DNA of 64,000 nt from Streptosporangium pseudovulgare (GTDB lineage: Bacteria; Actinomycetota; Actinomycetes; Streptosporangiales; Streptosporangiaceae): positions 186,001 through 250,000 of the forward strand of contig NZ_BMQJ01000014.1 in NCBI RefSeq assembly GCF_014648055.1, written 5' to 3'. This document shows positions 8,852 to 17,548 of the stretch, one piece after another. The first letter of the stretch is position 1, and every line of letters starts with the position of its first letter. The notes under the pieces are model-generated. The model had not been told where the DNA came from and made no database searches. It saw only the letters and a list, made by a program, of their open reading frames with translations. Made by a program: the position numbers and the translations under genes.

Positions 8852-9766
8852 ATGACCGCCGAGGGGCTGCCGGGACCCGCGGAACCGTACCGGCGGGGCC
8901 TGCCGGGGCCGGGAGCGCTGCTGCGGACCGCCGCCGACGCCGTCCCGCCGTCCGGGCTGGTGCTGCTGGCCATCCTGTCGGTGCAGCTCGGCGCGGGTTT
9001 CGCCAAGGACCTGTTCGCGCAGTTGCCGCCGAGCGCGGTGGTGTTCCTGCGCATCGCGATGAGCGCGCTGGTCCTGGGCCTGGTCGCCCGGCCCCGGCTG
9101 CGGGGCCTGACCCGGGCGGACGTCGCGGCCGGGGTGGCGTTCGGCGTGATCCTGGGCGTGATGAACCTGTCCTTCTACGAGGCGCTGGCCCGGCTGCCCA
9201 TGGGCATCGCGGTGGCGATCGAGTTCCTCGGACCGCTCGGGGTGGCGGTCGCCGCCTCGCGCCGCCGCCTGGACCTGCTCTGGGTCCTGCTGGCCGGATC
9301 GGGGATCGTGCTGCTGGCCCCGTGGGGCGCGGCGACCGGGACGAGCTGGGCCGGGATCGCCTTCGCGCTGGTGGCCGCGCTCTGCTGGGCCGGCTACATC
9401 GTGCTGTCGGCGGCCGTGGGCCGGCGCTTCCCCGGCACGACCGGCCTGTCCTTCGCGATGATCGTGGCGTTCGTGGTGATCGCGCCGCTGGGGATCGGCA
9501 CGGGCGGCGCCGACCTGCTGCGGCCGGAGGTGCTGCTGATCGGGCTCGGGGTGGGCCTGCTGTCGTCGGTCATCCCCTACTCGATCGAGCTGGAGGCGCT
9601 GCGCAGGATGCCCAAGCAGGTGTTCGGCATCCTGATGAGCCTGGAGCCGGCCGCGGCGGCGCTGATCGGGCTGGTCGTGCTGGGCGAGGTGCTGGACGCA
9701 CGCGAGTGGGCCGCCATCGCCTGCGTGGTCGTCGCCAGCGTGGGCGCCACCCGCAGCGCCCGCTGA
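8852..9766 (+). CDS. EamA/DMT-family exporter (RhtA-like)
   Basis: A 304-residue drug/metabolite transporter with ten predicted helices arranged as two EamA repeats (about residues 30-155 and 165-300). The second half contains the conserved SVIPYSIELEALRRMP stretch seen in RhtA-type threonine/homoserine exporters, so amino acid export is plausible. The ATG is preceded by AGGGAG at a good distance, and a TAAGGT box lies at 8810-8815. It is a single gene, convergent with the gntR gene. Confidence 0.85.
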   Translation: MTAEGLPGPAEPYRRGLPGPGALLRTAADAVPPSGLVLLAILSVQLGAGFAKDLFAQLPPSAVVFLRIAMSALVLGLVARPRLRGLTRADVAAGVAFGVILGVMNLSFYEALARLPMGIAVAIEFLGPLGVAVAASRRRLDLLWVLLAGSGIVLLAPWGAATGTSWAGIAFALVAALCWAGYIVLSAAVGRRFPGTTGLSFAMIVAFVVIAPLGIGTGGADLLRPEVLLIGLGVGLLSSVIPYSIELEALRRMPKQVFGILMSLEPAAAALIGLVVLGEVLDAREWAAIACVVVASVGATRSAR

Positions 9767-9798
9767 CCCGCGCCCGGCGGACCTCGCGAACGGCGCCG

Positions 9799-9831
9799 CC
9801 GCGCGGCCTTCCCGGAAGGTACGGCGCGCGG
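9799..9831. terminator. Hairpin between convergent genes
   Basis: Arms CCGCGC and GCGCGG enclose an inner CCTTC/GAAGG stem. It sits between the EamA gene and the end of gntR and could terminate both. There is no T-run. Confidence 0.45.
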
Positions 9832-9848
9832 GCCTGGACGGCCCGGAC

Positions 9849-10562
9849 CTAGTCGGTGCCGCCGGCCCAGATGCCGCGGACGTGGCCGATGTGGCGGCGG
9901 ATCAGCCGCTCGGTGCCCTCCCGGTCGCCGGCCGCCAGCAGGTCGAGCAGTTCGAGGTGCTCGCGGGCGGAGCCGGCCAGGCCGCCCCGGGCGCTGAGGG
10001 CGGGCAGGCCGTACAGGCGGGCGCGGCCGCGCAGGTCGCGCACCACGTCCACCAGGTGCGCGTTGCCGGCCAGCGCCAGCAGCTCCAGGTGGAAGCGGAT
10101 GTCGGCGTCGACGTAGGCGATCAGGTCGCCGCGGTCGGCCGCGTCGACGATCCGCCGGGCCAGCGGGCGCAGCGGGTCGAACCTCGCGGCGCCGTCCGTA
10201 CCGTCCGTACCGACCGCGGCGGCCAGGCGGGTCACCGTGGGCACCTCGATGAGCAGCCGGATCTCGGTGAGCTCGTCCAGGTCGCGGTCGGACAGTTCGG
10301 TGACCCGGAAGCCCTTGTTGCGCACCGCCTCGACCAGGCCCTCCTTGGCGAGGTCGAGCATCGCCTCGCGCACCGGGGTGGCCGAGACGCCGAACTGGGC
10401 GGCCAGCACGGGCGCCGAGTACACGACGCCGGGCCGCATCTCGCCGGTGATCAGGGCGGCCCGCAGGGCGTGCGCCACCTGCTCCCGCAGGCTCTGCCGC
10501 TCACCCACCGCCGGCAGGTCGAGCCGGTCGTCCGCCGAAGGAGCCATCCTCCCGCCTCTCAT
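9849..10562 (-). CDS. GntR-family regulator with FCD domain
   Basis: A 237-residue regulator: an N-terminal winged helix (about residues 20-85, SLREQVAHALRAALITGEMRPG then FGVSATPVREAM) and a helical FCD ligand domain (about 95-230) with the metal-binding D...H and EH...H pattern (DIRFHLELLALAGN, REHLELLDLL). FCD regulators sense organic acids or amino acid catabolites. It ends the reductase/racemase operon and is the obvious candidate regulator of the hydroxyproline island. The ATG at 10562 overlaps the preceding stop (ATGA). The ATG at 10547 is an alternative but has GGGAGG directly touching it. Confidence 0.87.
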   Translation of the reverse strand: MRGGRMAPSADDRLDLPAVGERQSLREQVAHALRAALITGEMRPGVVYSAPVLAAQFGVSATPVREAMLDLAKEGLVEAVRNKGFRVTELSDRDLDELTEIRLLIEVPTVTRLAAAVGTDGTDGAARFDPLRPLARRIVDAADRGDLIAYVDADIRFHLELLALAGNAHLVDVVRDLRGRARLYGLPALSARGGLAGSAREHLELLDLLAAGDREGTERLIRRHIGHVRGIWAGGTD

Positions 10563-11551
10563 CTCGTCGTCCGGGCCCGCAGCCACGCCTCGTAGGCGGC
10601 TCCCGCCACCACCAGGTCCTCCCACGCCATGCCCACGCTCTTGAACACCCGCGGTCCCGGGCCGGGGGACACGGCACCGGTGACGAGGTCCGCGAGATTC
10701 CCGGCGAGATGACCGGAGGTGATCGTACCGTTCCGCACCGGGATGACCAGATCTCCCGCCTCGGCGAGGGCGGCGCGGCGCGCCTCGACGACCACGGTGG
10801 ACCGCGCGACGAGGTCGTCGTCGATCTCCCGGGCGTCCGGCTCGTGGGAGCCGACCGCGATCACGGTCACACCGTCGCGGATCATCCTACCGTCGAACAA
10901 CGGGGTCCTGGAGGTGGTACAGCAGGCCACGAGGCCGGCCTGTCCGGGATCGGCCAGGGCGGGCGCCGTTCCGTACGCGGCGGCGGGTGCTGTGGCGGGT
11001 GCTGCGGCCGGCAGGGTGTCCGCCCACAGGCCCGCGGCGGCGCAGCGGGCGGCGAACTCCTCCGCCCGCGCCGGGTCCCGGGCGACCACGCTGACCCGCC
11101 GCAGCGGCCGGACCGCGCGCAGCGCCTCCACGTGCCCCCACGCCTGCGGCCCGGTGCCGAACACCGTCAGGTGCCCGGCGTCCTCAGCGGCCAGGTGCCG
11201 TACGGCCAGCGCCGAGACGGCCGGGGTGCGCAGCGCGGTGAGCGCGGCGCCGTCCAGCACGGCCAGCGGGACGAGGGTCTCGCCGTCCATCAGCAGGTAG
11301 GTGCCGCAGATCCGGGGCAGGCCGCGGGCGGGGTTGCCCGGGGCGACGCCGGCCACCTTGATCCCGGTGAAGCGGCCCCAGGCGGCGGGCATCAGCAGCA
11401 GCTGCCCGGCGGGGACCTCCACGACGGGCCGCTGCGGGCCGTCCTCGGGGTCGAGCCCGGCGAGCAGCGCCTCCTCCAGCACCCGGACGGCCGTGGCCAT
11501 CGGCACCAGCTCGCGCAGCGCCGGCCCGTCCAGGTAGGGGGGCGCGCTCAT
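10559..11551 (-). CDS. Ornithine cyclodeaminase/mu-crystallin family reductase (probable Delta1-pyrroline-2-carboxylate reductase)
   Basis: A 330-residue member of the OCD/mu-crystallin family with a substrate domain at both ends and a central Rossmann fold (GTGPQAWGH, about residues 133-141). The conserved Lys (in GIKVAGV) and Arg (ALRTPAVSALA) are present. Several family members next to proline-racemase-like genes reduce Delta1-pyrroline-2-carboxylate to L-proline, the second step of trans-3-hydroxyproline use. That context is why I prefer this role over ornithine cyclodeaminase. A low-complexity Ala/Pro stretch (about 180-200) is inserted in the Rossmann domain. The ATG overlaps the upstream stop (ATGA). 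Confidence 0.82.
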   Translation of the reverse strand: MSAPPYLDGPALRELVPMATAVRVLEEALLAGLDPEDGPQRPVVEVPAGQLLLMPAAWGRFTGIKVAGVAPGNPARGLPRICGTYLLMDGETLVPLAVLDGAALTALRTPAVSALAVRHLAAEDAGHLTVFGTGPQAWGHVEALRAVRPLRRVSVVARDPARAEEFAARCAAAGLWADTLPAAAPATAPAAAYGTAPALADPGQAGLVACCTTSRTPLFDGRMIRDGVTVIAVGSHEPDAREIDDDLVARSTVVVEARRAALAEAGDLVIPVRNGTITSGHLAGNLADLVTGAVSPGPGPRVFKSVGMAWEDLVVAGAAYEAWLRARTTR

Positions 11552-12564
11552 CGGAGCGTGAACCCGGTGCCCAGCGGGTCGCGCGGGTCCAGGGTGAAGC
11601 GGTGCTCGCCGGTGCGGTAGGCCATGCCCTCGATCTCGGGGATCACGCCCGCCTCCGTCTCCTCCGCCACCCGCGCCCGGAAGGAGGCCCCCACGACGCC
11701 GTCGTGGACGAGCGTTCCGGTGAAGCCGTCGGCGTGCAGCAGCGCCAGCCGGGCGGCGGTGCCCGAGCCGCAGGGCGAGCGGTCCACCTCGCCGTCGGCG
11801 AAGACCGTCACGTTGCGCTGGTGGCCGGGGTCCAGTTCGTCGTAGAAGATGACGCCGTAGATCCCCGACAGCCGCTCGTCCTCCGGGTGCCGGGCGGCGG
11901 GGTGGCCGGCCAGGGCGGCCTTGACGGCCCGGCCGAGCGCGATCAGCGCGGTCAGGTGCTCGGGGGTCGCGGCGAGGCCGAACGCGGCGGCCGGGACGGA
12001 GGCGTAGATGGCCCCGCCGTAGGAGACGTCGGCGGTCACCCCGGCCAGGCCGGGAAGACCCGGGACGGACGAGGCGGGGCCGGCCGCGGCGGCGAGGGGG
12101 CCCAGCTCGACGTCCCGGGCGAGCGCGTAGGAGGGGACGTTGCGGAAGGTGACGGCCTCGACGCGGCCCGCCGAGCGGCGCACCCGGGCCGTCACCCGGC
12201 CGGAGGGGACGTCCACCACGACGTCGGTCTCCCCGTCCGGGGCGGTCGTCACCAGGCCGGTGGCGGCGGCGTGGACGCCGAGCGCGATGGTGCCGTGGCC
12301 GCAGGCGGTGGAGTAGCCGTCCTTGTGCCAGAACAGCACGCCGAGGTGGGCTCCGTCGTCGTCCGGCGGGACGAGGAAGCAGCCGTACATGTCTGCGTGG
12401 CCGCGCGGCTCGTGGCAGAGCAGCCGCCGCACGGCGTCGATCTCCGGGGCCCGCGCCGCCTCGCGGCGTTCGAGGACCGTGCCGCCGGGGATGTCCGGCG
12501 TCCCGGCGGTGACGATCCGGAACGGCTCGCCGCCGGTGTGGTAGTCCACGGTGTGGATCTGCAT
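11548..12564 (-). CDS. Proline racemase superfamily enzyme (copy 1)
   Basis: A 338-residue protein with the two-lobed diaminopimelate-epimerase-like fold of this superfamily. Both catalytic cysteines are present: Cys88 in ACGHGT and Cys265 in DRSPCGSGT. A Cys/Cys pair is the signature of proline racemases and 4-hydroxyproline 2-epimerases, while trans-3-hydroxyproline dehydratases carry Thr at the second position. Its operon partner is a reductase typical of the dehydratase route, so its reaction is uncertain. The ATG has a GGGAG site three bases upstream. It heads the operon with the reductase and gntR. Confidence 0.85.
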   Translation of the reverse strand: MQIHTVDYHTGGEPFRIVTAGTPDIPGGTVLERREAARAPEIDAVRRLLCHEPRGHADMYGCFLVPPDDDGAHLGVLFWHKDGYSTACGHGTIALGVHAAATGLVTTAPDGETDVVVDVPSGRVTARVRRSAGRVEAVTFRNVPSYALARDVELGPLAAAAGPASSVPGLPGLAGVTADVSYGGAIYASVPAAAFGLAATPEHLTALIALGRAVKAALAGHPAARHPEDERLSGIYGVIFYDELDPGHQRNVTVFADGEVDRSPCGSGTAARLALLHADGFTGTLVHDGVVGASFRARVAEETEAGVIPEIEGMAYRTGEHRFTLDPRDPLGTGFTLR

Positions 12565-12658
12565 GTTCTCCCGTTCTGTCGTTCCCGCACGGTCCGGGGC
12601 CGCCGGAGGGCCGTGCCGCCCGGCGGGGCCGCCCCGCGGACGCGGGACGGCCCCGTCT

Positions 12659-12687
12659 TGTGAGGGCCCTCTCGTGAGGGCCCTCAT
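12659..12687. repeat. Direct repeat GTGAGGGCCCTC
   Basis: GTGAGGGCCCTC occurs twice, two bases apart, upstream of the copy 1 racemase gene. Each copy holds the 10-bp palindrome GAGGGCCCTC. It could be part of a promoter/operator or of the terminator of livF. Confidence 0.5.
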
Positions 12688-12691
12688 GAGA

Positions 12692-12713
12692 GGCGCGGCC
12701 CCTTCGGGGCGCC
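12692..12713 (-). terminator. Hairpin after livF
   Basis: GGCGC/GCGCC arms enclose GCCCC-TTC-GGGGC. It lies just downstream of the livF stop and probably ends the importer operon. There is no T-run. Confidence 0.5.
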
Positions 12714-12730
12714 GTGCCCGCCGGACGCCG

Positions 12731-13438
12731 TCAGACGCCGCCCAGGTACGCCTCGACCACGCGGGGGTCGTCGCGCAGCTCGGCGGCCGGGCCGTCCAGC
12801 ACGCGCTCGCCGTTCTCGATCACGTAGCCGCGGTGGGCGATGCCGAGCGCGGCGGTGGCGTTCTGCTCGACGAGCAGCACCGCGGTGCCCTCGGCGTTGA
12901 TCTGCGCGATCAGCTCCATCACCGAGGCCACCACCAGCGGGGCCAGCCCCATGGACGGCTCGTCGAGCAGCAGCATCCTGGGCCCGGTGACCAGGGCCCG
13001 GCCGATGGCGAGCATCTGCTGCTCGCCGCCGGACAGCGTGCCGCCCTGCTGGGCGCGCCGCTCGGCCAGCCGGGGCAGCAGCTCGTAGACCCGGTCGATC
13101 CGCTTGCGCACCTCGGCCTGGTCGCGGACGAGGTAGCCGCCGAGCTGGAGGTTCTCGTGGACGGTGAGGGTGCTGAAGACCCGGCGGCCCTCGGGGACGT
13201 GGACCAGGCCCAGGGCGGTGACGCGGTGCGGCCTGCCGCCGGTGACGTCGTGGCCGTCGAAGACGACCGTGCCGCCGCTGGGCCGTACCAGCCCGGAGGC
13301 CGCCGCCAGCGTGGTGGTCTTGCCGGCGCCGTTGTTGCCGAGCAGGGCGACGATCTCGCCCGGCCCGACGGTGAGCGACAGCCCCCGCAGGGCGTGCACG
13401 CCGCCGTAGTGGACGTCGAGTCCGCTGATCTCAAGCAT
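12731..13438 (-). CDS. livF: LIV-type amino acid ABC importer, ATPase LivF
   Basis: A 235-residue ATPase with Walker A LLGNNGAGKTTT (about residues 34-45), signature LSGGEQQM (about 136-143), Walker B MLLLDEPSMGLAP and the switch VEQN. The GNNGAGKTT and PSMGLAP forms are typical of LivF. It hydrolyses ATP with LivG to power uptake of branched-chain or related amino acids. Given the flanking catabolic genes, hydroxyproline, proline or betaines are likely substrates here. It overlaps livG by 8 bp and is the last gene of the importer operon. Confidence 0.92.
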   Translation of the reverse strand: MLEISGLDVHYGGVHALRGLSLTVGPGEIVALLGNNGAGKTTTLAAASGLVRPSGGTVVFDGHDVTGGRPHRVTALGLVHVPEGRRVFSTLTVHENLQLGGYLVRDQAEVRKRIDRVYELLPRLAERRAQQGGTLSGGEQQMLAIGRALVTGPRMLLLDEPSMGLAPLVVASVMELIAQINAEGTAVLLVEQNATAALGIAHRGYVIENGERVLDGPAAELRDDPRVVEAYLGGV

Positions 13439-14201
13439 GGGTGTCGCTCCCGAGGTAGGCCTCGATGACGGCCGGGTCGCGGCGCACGTCCTCCGGGCGG
13501 CCGTCGGCGATCTCCTTGCCGAAGTTGAGCACGACCACGCGCTCGGAGACCTCCATGACCAGGCCCATGTCGTGCTCGATGAGGACGATGGCCACGCCCA
13601 GCGCCTGGATGCGGCGGATCAGATCGAGCAGCTCGGTCTTCTCACCGTGGTTGAGGCCGGCGGCGGGTTCGTCGAGCAGCAGCAGGTCGGGGCGGCGGGC
13701 CAGCGCCCGGGCGATCTCGACGCGGCGCTGCTCGCCGTAGGGCAGGTGGCGGGCCTCGCCGTACCGGTCGCCGCGCAGGCCGACGAAGTCGAGCCAGTGG
13801 TGGGCCTGCTCGGTGCACTCGCGCTCGGAGCGGCGGTAGCGGGGGGTGTGCAGCAGCGCGTCCAGGACGTTCTGCCGCAGCCACAGGTGGGCGCCGGCCC
13901 GCACGTTGTCCAGGACCGACAGCTCGCCGAACAGGCGCAGGTTCTGGAAGGTCCGGGCGACGCCGAGCGCGGCGACGGCCGACGGCCTCAGGCCGCGCAG
14001 GCTCCGGCCGCGCAGCATGATCTGCCCCGCCGTGGGGCGGTAGAAGCCGGTGACGCAGTTGAAGGCCGACGTCTTGCCGGCGCCGTTGGGCCCGATGACC
14101 GAGACGACCTCCGCCTCGTTCACCGAGAACGTCAGCCCGTCGATGGCCAGCAGCCCGCCGAAGGACAGGCGCAGGTCCGAAACGCTCAGCAGGGTCGTCA
14201 C
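13431..14201 (-). CDS. livG: LIV-type amino acid ABC importer, ATPase LivG
   Basis: A 256-residue ATPase with Walker A GPNGAGKTS (about residues 37-45), the LivG-type ARTFQNLRLF Q-loop, Walker B LLLLDEPAAGLN and IEHDMGLVM. One oddity: the ABC signature reads LPYGEQRRVE, which is the usual variant in LivG proteins, not a defect. It pairs with LivF. The GTG start overlaps the livM stop (GTGA), which excludes the longer in-frame reading further upstream. Confidence 0.92.
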   Translation of the reverse strand: MTTLLSVSDLRLSFGGLLAIDGLTFSVNEAEVVSVIGPNGAGKTSAFNCVTGFYRPTAGQIMLRGRSLRGLRPSAVAALGVARTFQNLRLFGELSVLDNVRAGAHLWLRQNVLDALLHTPRYRRSERECTEQAHHWLDFVGLRGDRYGEARHLPYGEQRRVEIARALARRPDLLLLDEPAAGLNHGEKTELLDLIRRIQALGVAIVLIEHDMGLVMEVSERVVVLNFGKEIADGRPEDVRRDPAVIEAYLGSDTHA

Positions 14202-15331
14202 GGGACCTCCTTGGACCGGGCGGGCCACAGCCCCTGCGGGCGCAGCAGCATGACGGCGATGAGCAGGACTCCGAACAGGAAGAACCGGTAGTCGGCCAGG
14301 TCGCGGAGGATCTCCGGCAGGATGCTGATCACGATGGCGCCGATGACGACGCCGGGGACCGATCCCATGCCGCCCAGGACGACGGCCATCAGCACCAGGG
14401 CCGACTGCAGGAAGGTGAAGCTGCCCGGGGAGATCGCCGACAGGTGGGCGGCGAACAGCACCCCGGCCAGGCCGCCCCAGACGGCGCCGGCGATGTAGGC
14501 CGCGAGCTTGACGCGGTAGGTGTGCACGCCCATGGCCTCGGCGGCGTCCTCGTCCTCGCGGACGAACCGCCAGGCCCGGCCGATGCGGGAGCGGCCCAGC
14601 CGGGCGGCGCCGAGGACGGCCAGCGCGACGACGACCACGGTCAGGTAGTAGAACGCCACCGGGCTCCCGGCCAGGCCGGGGATGCCGTAGATGCCCGAGG
14701 GGCCGCCGGTGACGTCCAGGTTGTTGGCGGTGATCCGGATGATCTCGCCGAAGCCGAGGGTGACGATGGCGAGGTAGTCGCTGCGCAGCCGCAGGGTGGG
14801 CGCGCCGATGACGACGCCCGCCACGACCGTGACGACGATGACGACGGGCACGGTGGCCACCAGCGGCAGGTCCAGGCGGGTGGCCAGCACGCCGCTGGTG
14901 TAGGCGCCGACCGCGAAGAACGCGACGTAGCCGAGGTCGAGCAGACCGCAGTAGCCGACCACGATGTTCAGCCCGGCGGCGAGCATCACGAAGATGGCCG
15001 CGCTGGTCATGACCGACAGCGCGTACGGCGTGGCGTCGACGAACGGCGCGAGCAGCGCGAGCAGCAGGCCGGCCAGCCCGGCCCAGCGGTTCTGCAGCAG
15101 CCGGGAGGCCCGGGTGGGGGGCCGGCCGGCGCCGCGGCGGCGGACCTCGGCGGTCTTCCGCGCGGGGCCCGGGGCCTCGTTCGCGGTCTCGCCTGTGGCC
15201 TCGTTCGGGGCGGCGGCCCGTGCCACGCCCGCGGTCGCGCTCCCGTCCGTGCTCTCTGCCGTGTCCGCCGCCGTGCTCCGGACCGTGTCCTCGGGGGCGC
15301 CTTCGGGGGTGGTGTCGGGGACGCCGGTCAC
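14198..15331 (-). CDS. livM: LIV-type amino acid ABC importer, permease LivM
   Basis: A 377-residue permease of the LivM family with eight to ten predicted helices from about residue 80 onward. It contains the conserved GYCGLLDLGYVAFFAVGAY stretch and the EAA-type loop region RSRIGRAWRFVREDEDAAEAMG. The first 75 residues form a cytoplasmic Ala/Thr/Glu-rich tail that LivM proteins usually lack. It may be a lineage-specific extension. The GTG start overlaps the livH stop (GTGA). It forms the channel with LivH. Confidence 0.9.
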   Translation of the reverse strand: MTGVPDTTPEGAPEDTVRSTAADTAESTDGSATAGVARAAAPNEATGETANEAPGPARKTAEVRRRGAGRPPTRASRLLQNRWAGLAGLLLALLAPFVDATPYALSVMTSAAIFVMLAAGLNIVVGYCGLLDLGYVAFFAVGAYTSGVLATRLDLPLVATVPVVIVVTVVAGVVIGAPTLRLRSDYLAIVTLGFGEIIRITANNLDVTGGPSGIYGIPGLAGSPVAFYYLTVVVVALAVLGAARLGRSRIGRAWRFVREDEDAAEAMGVHTYRVKLAAYIAGAVWGGLAGVLFAAHLSAISPGSFTFLQSALVLMAVVLGGMGSVPGVVIGAIVISILPEILRDLADYRFFLFGVLLIAVMLLRPQGLWPARSKEVP

Positions 15332-16221
15332 ACTCGCTCCGTCACACGTTCGCCGAGCAGGCCGGTGGGCCGCACGGTCAGGAACAGGATCAGCACCCCG
15401 AAGGCGAAGACGTCGCGCCACTCGCCGCCCAGCCAGAACGTGCCGAACGACTCCAGCAGGCCGAGCACCAACCCGCCGAGCATCGTGCCGGGGATGTTGC
15501 CGATGCCGCCGATGACGGCCGCGGTGAACGCCTTGAGCCCGATCAGGAACCCCATCAGGAAGTCGATCTTGCCGTAGTAGGCGCCCGCCATCACCCCGGC
15601 GGCCCCGGCGAGGGCCGAGCCGATGAAGAAGGTCCGGGAGATGACGGCGTTGACGTCGATGCCCATCAGCGAGCTGGTGGTCGGGTCCAGGGCGATGGCC
15701 CGCATGGCGCGGCCCTCGCGGGTCCGGGTGACCAGCAGGTTCAGCCCGATCATGAGGACCACGGCCACCCCGACCAGGACGAGCTGCGCGAGTGTCAGCC
15801 TGGCCCCGGCGACCTCCAGCGAGGAGCCGCCGAGCCGCAGCGGGTAGACCCGCGGGTCGGCCCCGGCGGCGGCGCGCATGCCGTACTCCAGGGCGAAGGA
15901 CGCGCCGACGGCGGTGATCAGCAGGGAGAGGCGGGGGGCGCGGCGCAGCGGCCGGTAGGCGATCCGCTCCAGCGCCACCCCGGCCAGGCCGGTGACGGCC
16001 ATGGTCACCACCAGTACGGCCAGCAGCACCGGCAGCGCCATCGAGGAGGACACGCCGCCGACCGCGCCGAGGATGGCGAAGCCGGCGAACGCGCCGAGCA
16101 TGTACAGGTCGCCGTGGGCGAAATTGAGCAGTTTGATGATCCCGTAGACCATGCTGTAGCCCAGCGCCACCAGGGCGTAGAACGAGCCGACGAACAGCCC
16201 GTTCCAGATGAGCTGCGTCAT
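15328..16221 (-). CDS. livH: LIV-type amino acid ABC importer, permease LivH
   Basis: A 297-residue permease with eight predicted helices. The N-terminal GLFVGSFYALVALGYSMVYGIIKLLNFAHGD is split here only by helix boundaries: GSFYALVALGYSMVYG and LLNFAHGDLYMLG are classic LivH motifs. The EAA-type loop is GRAMRAIALDPTTSSLMGID. It forms the membrane channel with LivM. The ATG overlaps the livK stop (ATGA). The expected family length is matched. Confidence 0.93.
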   Translation of the reverse strand: MTQLIWNGLFVGSFYALVALGYSMVYGIIKLLNFAHGDLYMLGAFAGFAILGAVGGVSSSMALPVLLAVLVVTMAVTGLAGVALERIAYRPLRRAPRLSLLITAVGASFALEYGMRAAAGADPRVYPLRLGGSSLEVAGARLTLAQLVLVGVAVVLMIGLNLLVTRTREGRAMRAIALDPTTSSLMGIDVNAVISRTFFIGSALAGAAGVMAGAYYGKIDFLMGFLIGLKAFTAAVIGGIGNIPGTMLGGLVLGLLESFGTFWLGGEWRDVFAFGVLILFLTVRPTGLLGERVTERV

Positions 16222-17387
16222 TTCAGGGAGTCCTGCAGGGTGATCTTGCCGTCCTTGACGACCAGGATCTGGAAGCCGCCGTTGGACAGGGTGTGCTCGG
16301 GGGTGAACTTCAGCGGGCCGGAGAACATCTGGAACCCGTCGATCGCCTCCAGCGCCGCGATGACCTTGGCGCCGTCGGTGCCGCCCGCCTTGCCGACCGC
16401 CTCGGCGGCCAGCCGCACGGCGTCGTAGGCCTGGTTGGAGTAGGGGCCGGGCTCGGTGCCGAACTTCTTCTTGTACGCCTCGATCCAGCCCTCGGCGCCC
16501 TCCAGGGTGTCGGGGGTCTGGGTCATGGTGGCGTAGACGCCCTCGGCTGCCTCGGGCCCGGCGATCTCGACGAGCTTGGGCGAGACCGAGCCGTCGCCGA
16601 CCATGATGGAGCCCTTGTAGCCGGCCTGGCGGAGCTGGCGGGCGATCAGGCCGCCCTCCTGGAAGTAGCCGGTCCAGTAGACGAAGTCGGGCTTCTTGGC
16701 CAGCACGTTGGTGATGTTGGCGCTGTAGTCGCTCTCCTTGGGGGTGACCGCCTCGATGAGCGCGGTGTCGGCGCCGCCGGGAGCGTCCAGCAGGGCCTGG
16801 GTGCGCAGCGCGATGTCCTTGGAGTAACTGGTGTTGTCGTGCATCAGCGCGACGCTCTTGGCGCCCTGCTTGGTCATCCACTTCTCGGCGGCGGCGGCCT
16901 GCTGGGTGCCGGTGCCGTTGATGAGGAAGACGTGCTTGAGCTTCTGGTCGACCAGCTCCTGGGAGTTGGCCGCCGGAATGATCATCGGGATGTTCGCCTT
17001 CCCGAAGATCGGAAGGGTGGGCAGGGTCGCGCCGGAGCAGTATCCTCCGACCGAGACGTCCACCCCCTCGGTGACCAGCTTGTTGGCTCCGGCCGCCGCG
17101 GACTGGGCGTCGCAGGCGTCGTCGGCGGTCTTGAGCTCCAGCTTTCGGCCGAGGACCCCGCCCTTGGCGTTGATCTCGTCCACGGCGAGCTGGGCCGCGT
17201 TGCTCATATATGGGCCGATCGCGGCCTCGCTGCCCGACTGGGGGATCAGCATTCCGAGGACGATCGGCTCGTTCGTCTTGGCGGTGTCGCCTCCGTCGCC
17301 GCCGCCGAGCAGCCCCTGGCCACATCCGGTGGCGAGCAGGGCCACGGCGGCCAGTGAGGCGATGGAGGTAAGGGGGGTGGCACGCAT
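16218..17387 (-). CDS. livK: LIV-type substrate-binding lipoprotein
   Basis: A 389-residue periplasmic-binding-fold type I protein anchored as a lipoprotein. The signal peptide ends in the lipobox LLATGC (Cys about residue 21), followed by a Gly/Asp linker and the leucine/isoleucine/valine-binding fold (from about residue 38, IVLGMLIPQSGS). It should capture the amino acid outside the cell and deliver it to LivHM. First gene of the livKHMGF operon; the ATG has a GAGGAG site six bases upstream. Its promoter region holds a palindrome shared with the dehydrogenase operon. Confidence 0.92.
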   Translation of the reverse strand: MRATPLTSIASLAAVALLATGCGQGLLGGGDGGDTAKTNEPIVLGMLIPQSGSEAAIGPYMSNAAQLAVDEINAKGGVLGRKLELKTADDACDAQSAAAGANKLVTEGVDVSVGGYCSGATLPTLPIFGKANIPMIIPAANSQELVDQKLKHVFLINGTGTQQAAAAEKWMTKQGAKSVALMHDNTSYSKDIALRTQALLDAPGGADTALIEAVTPKESDYSANITNVLAKKPDFVYWTGYFQEGGLIARQLRQAGYKGSIMVGDGSVSPKLVEIAGPEAAEGVYATMTQTPDTLEGAEGWIEAYKKKFGTEPGPYSNQAYDAVRLAAEAVGKAGGTDGAKVIAALEAIDGFQMFSGPLKFTPEHTLSNGGFQILVVKDGKITLQDSLK

Positions 17388-17403
17388 GTGCGGCTCCTCA
17401 CGG

Positions 17404-17428
17404 CTAGTGATGTGTGACATTGCACTAG
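17404..17428. promoter_or_regulatory. Candidate operator upstream of livK
   Basis: An inverted repeat CTAGTG-N13-CACTAG. Its centre TGTGTGACATT (17411-17421) matches 9 of 11 bases of the perfect palindrome TATGTGACATA upstream of the dehydrogenase operon at 22682. It lies 17 bp from the livK start. A GntR site is an inference. Confidence 0.5.
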
Positions 17429-17490
17429 CGCGTGCCCTGGGCCGTCAAGGACCGAAACAAGACCGTTAGCCTTCTCGTCCCGAACCTTCA

Positions 17491-17533
17491 CCTGCCCGCG
17501 CCCGCCCGCTCGGAGCGGGCGGGCACGGGCAGG
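17491..17533 (-). terminator. Long hairpin between the epimerase gene and livK
   Basis: A nearly perfect hairpin: outer arms CCTGCCCG/CGGGCAGG, one mismatch, then GCCCGCCCGCTC/GAGCGGGCGGGC with a one-base centre. It begins 16 bp after the epimerase stop and lies ahead of the livK promoter. It should separate the catabolic operon from the importer operon. Confidence 0.75.
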
Positions 17534-17548
17534 AGCGGGCAGGCCGGA

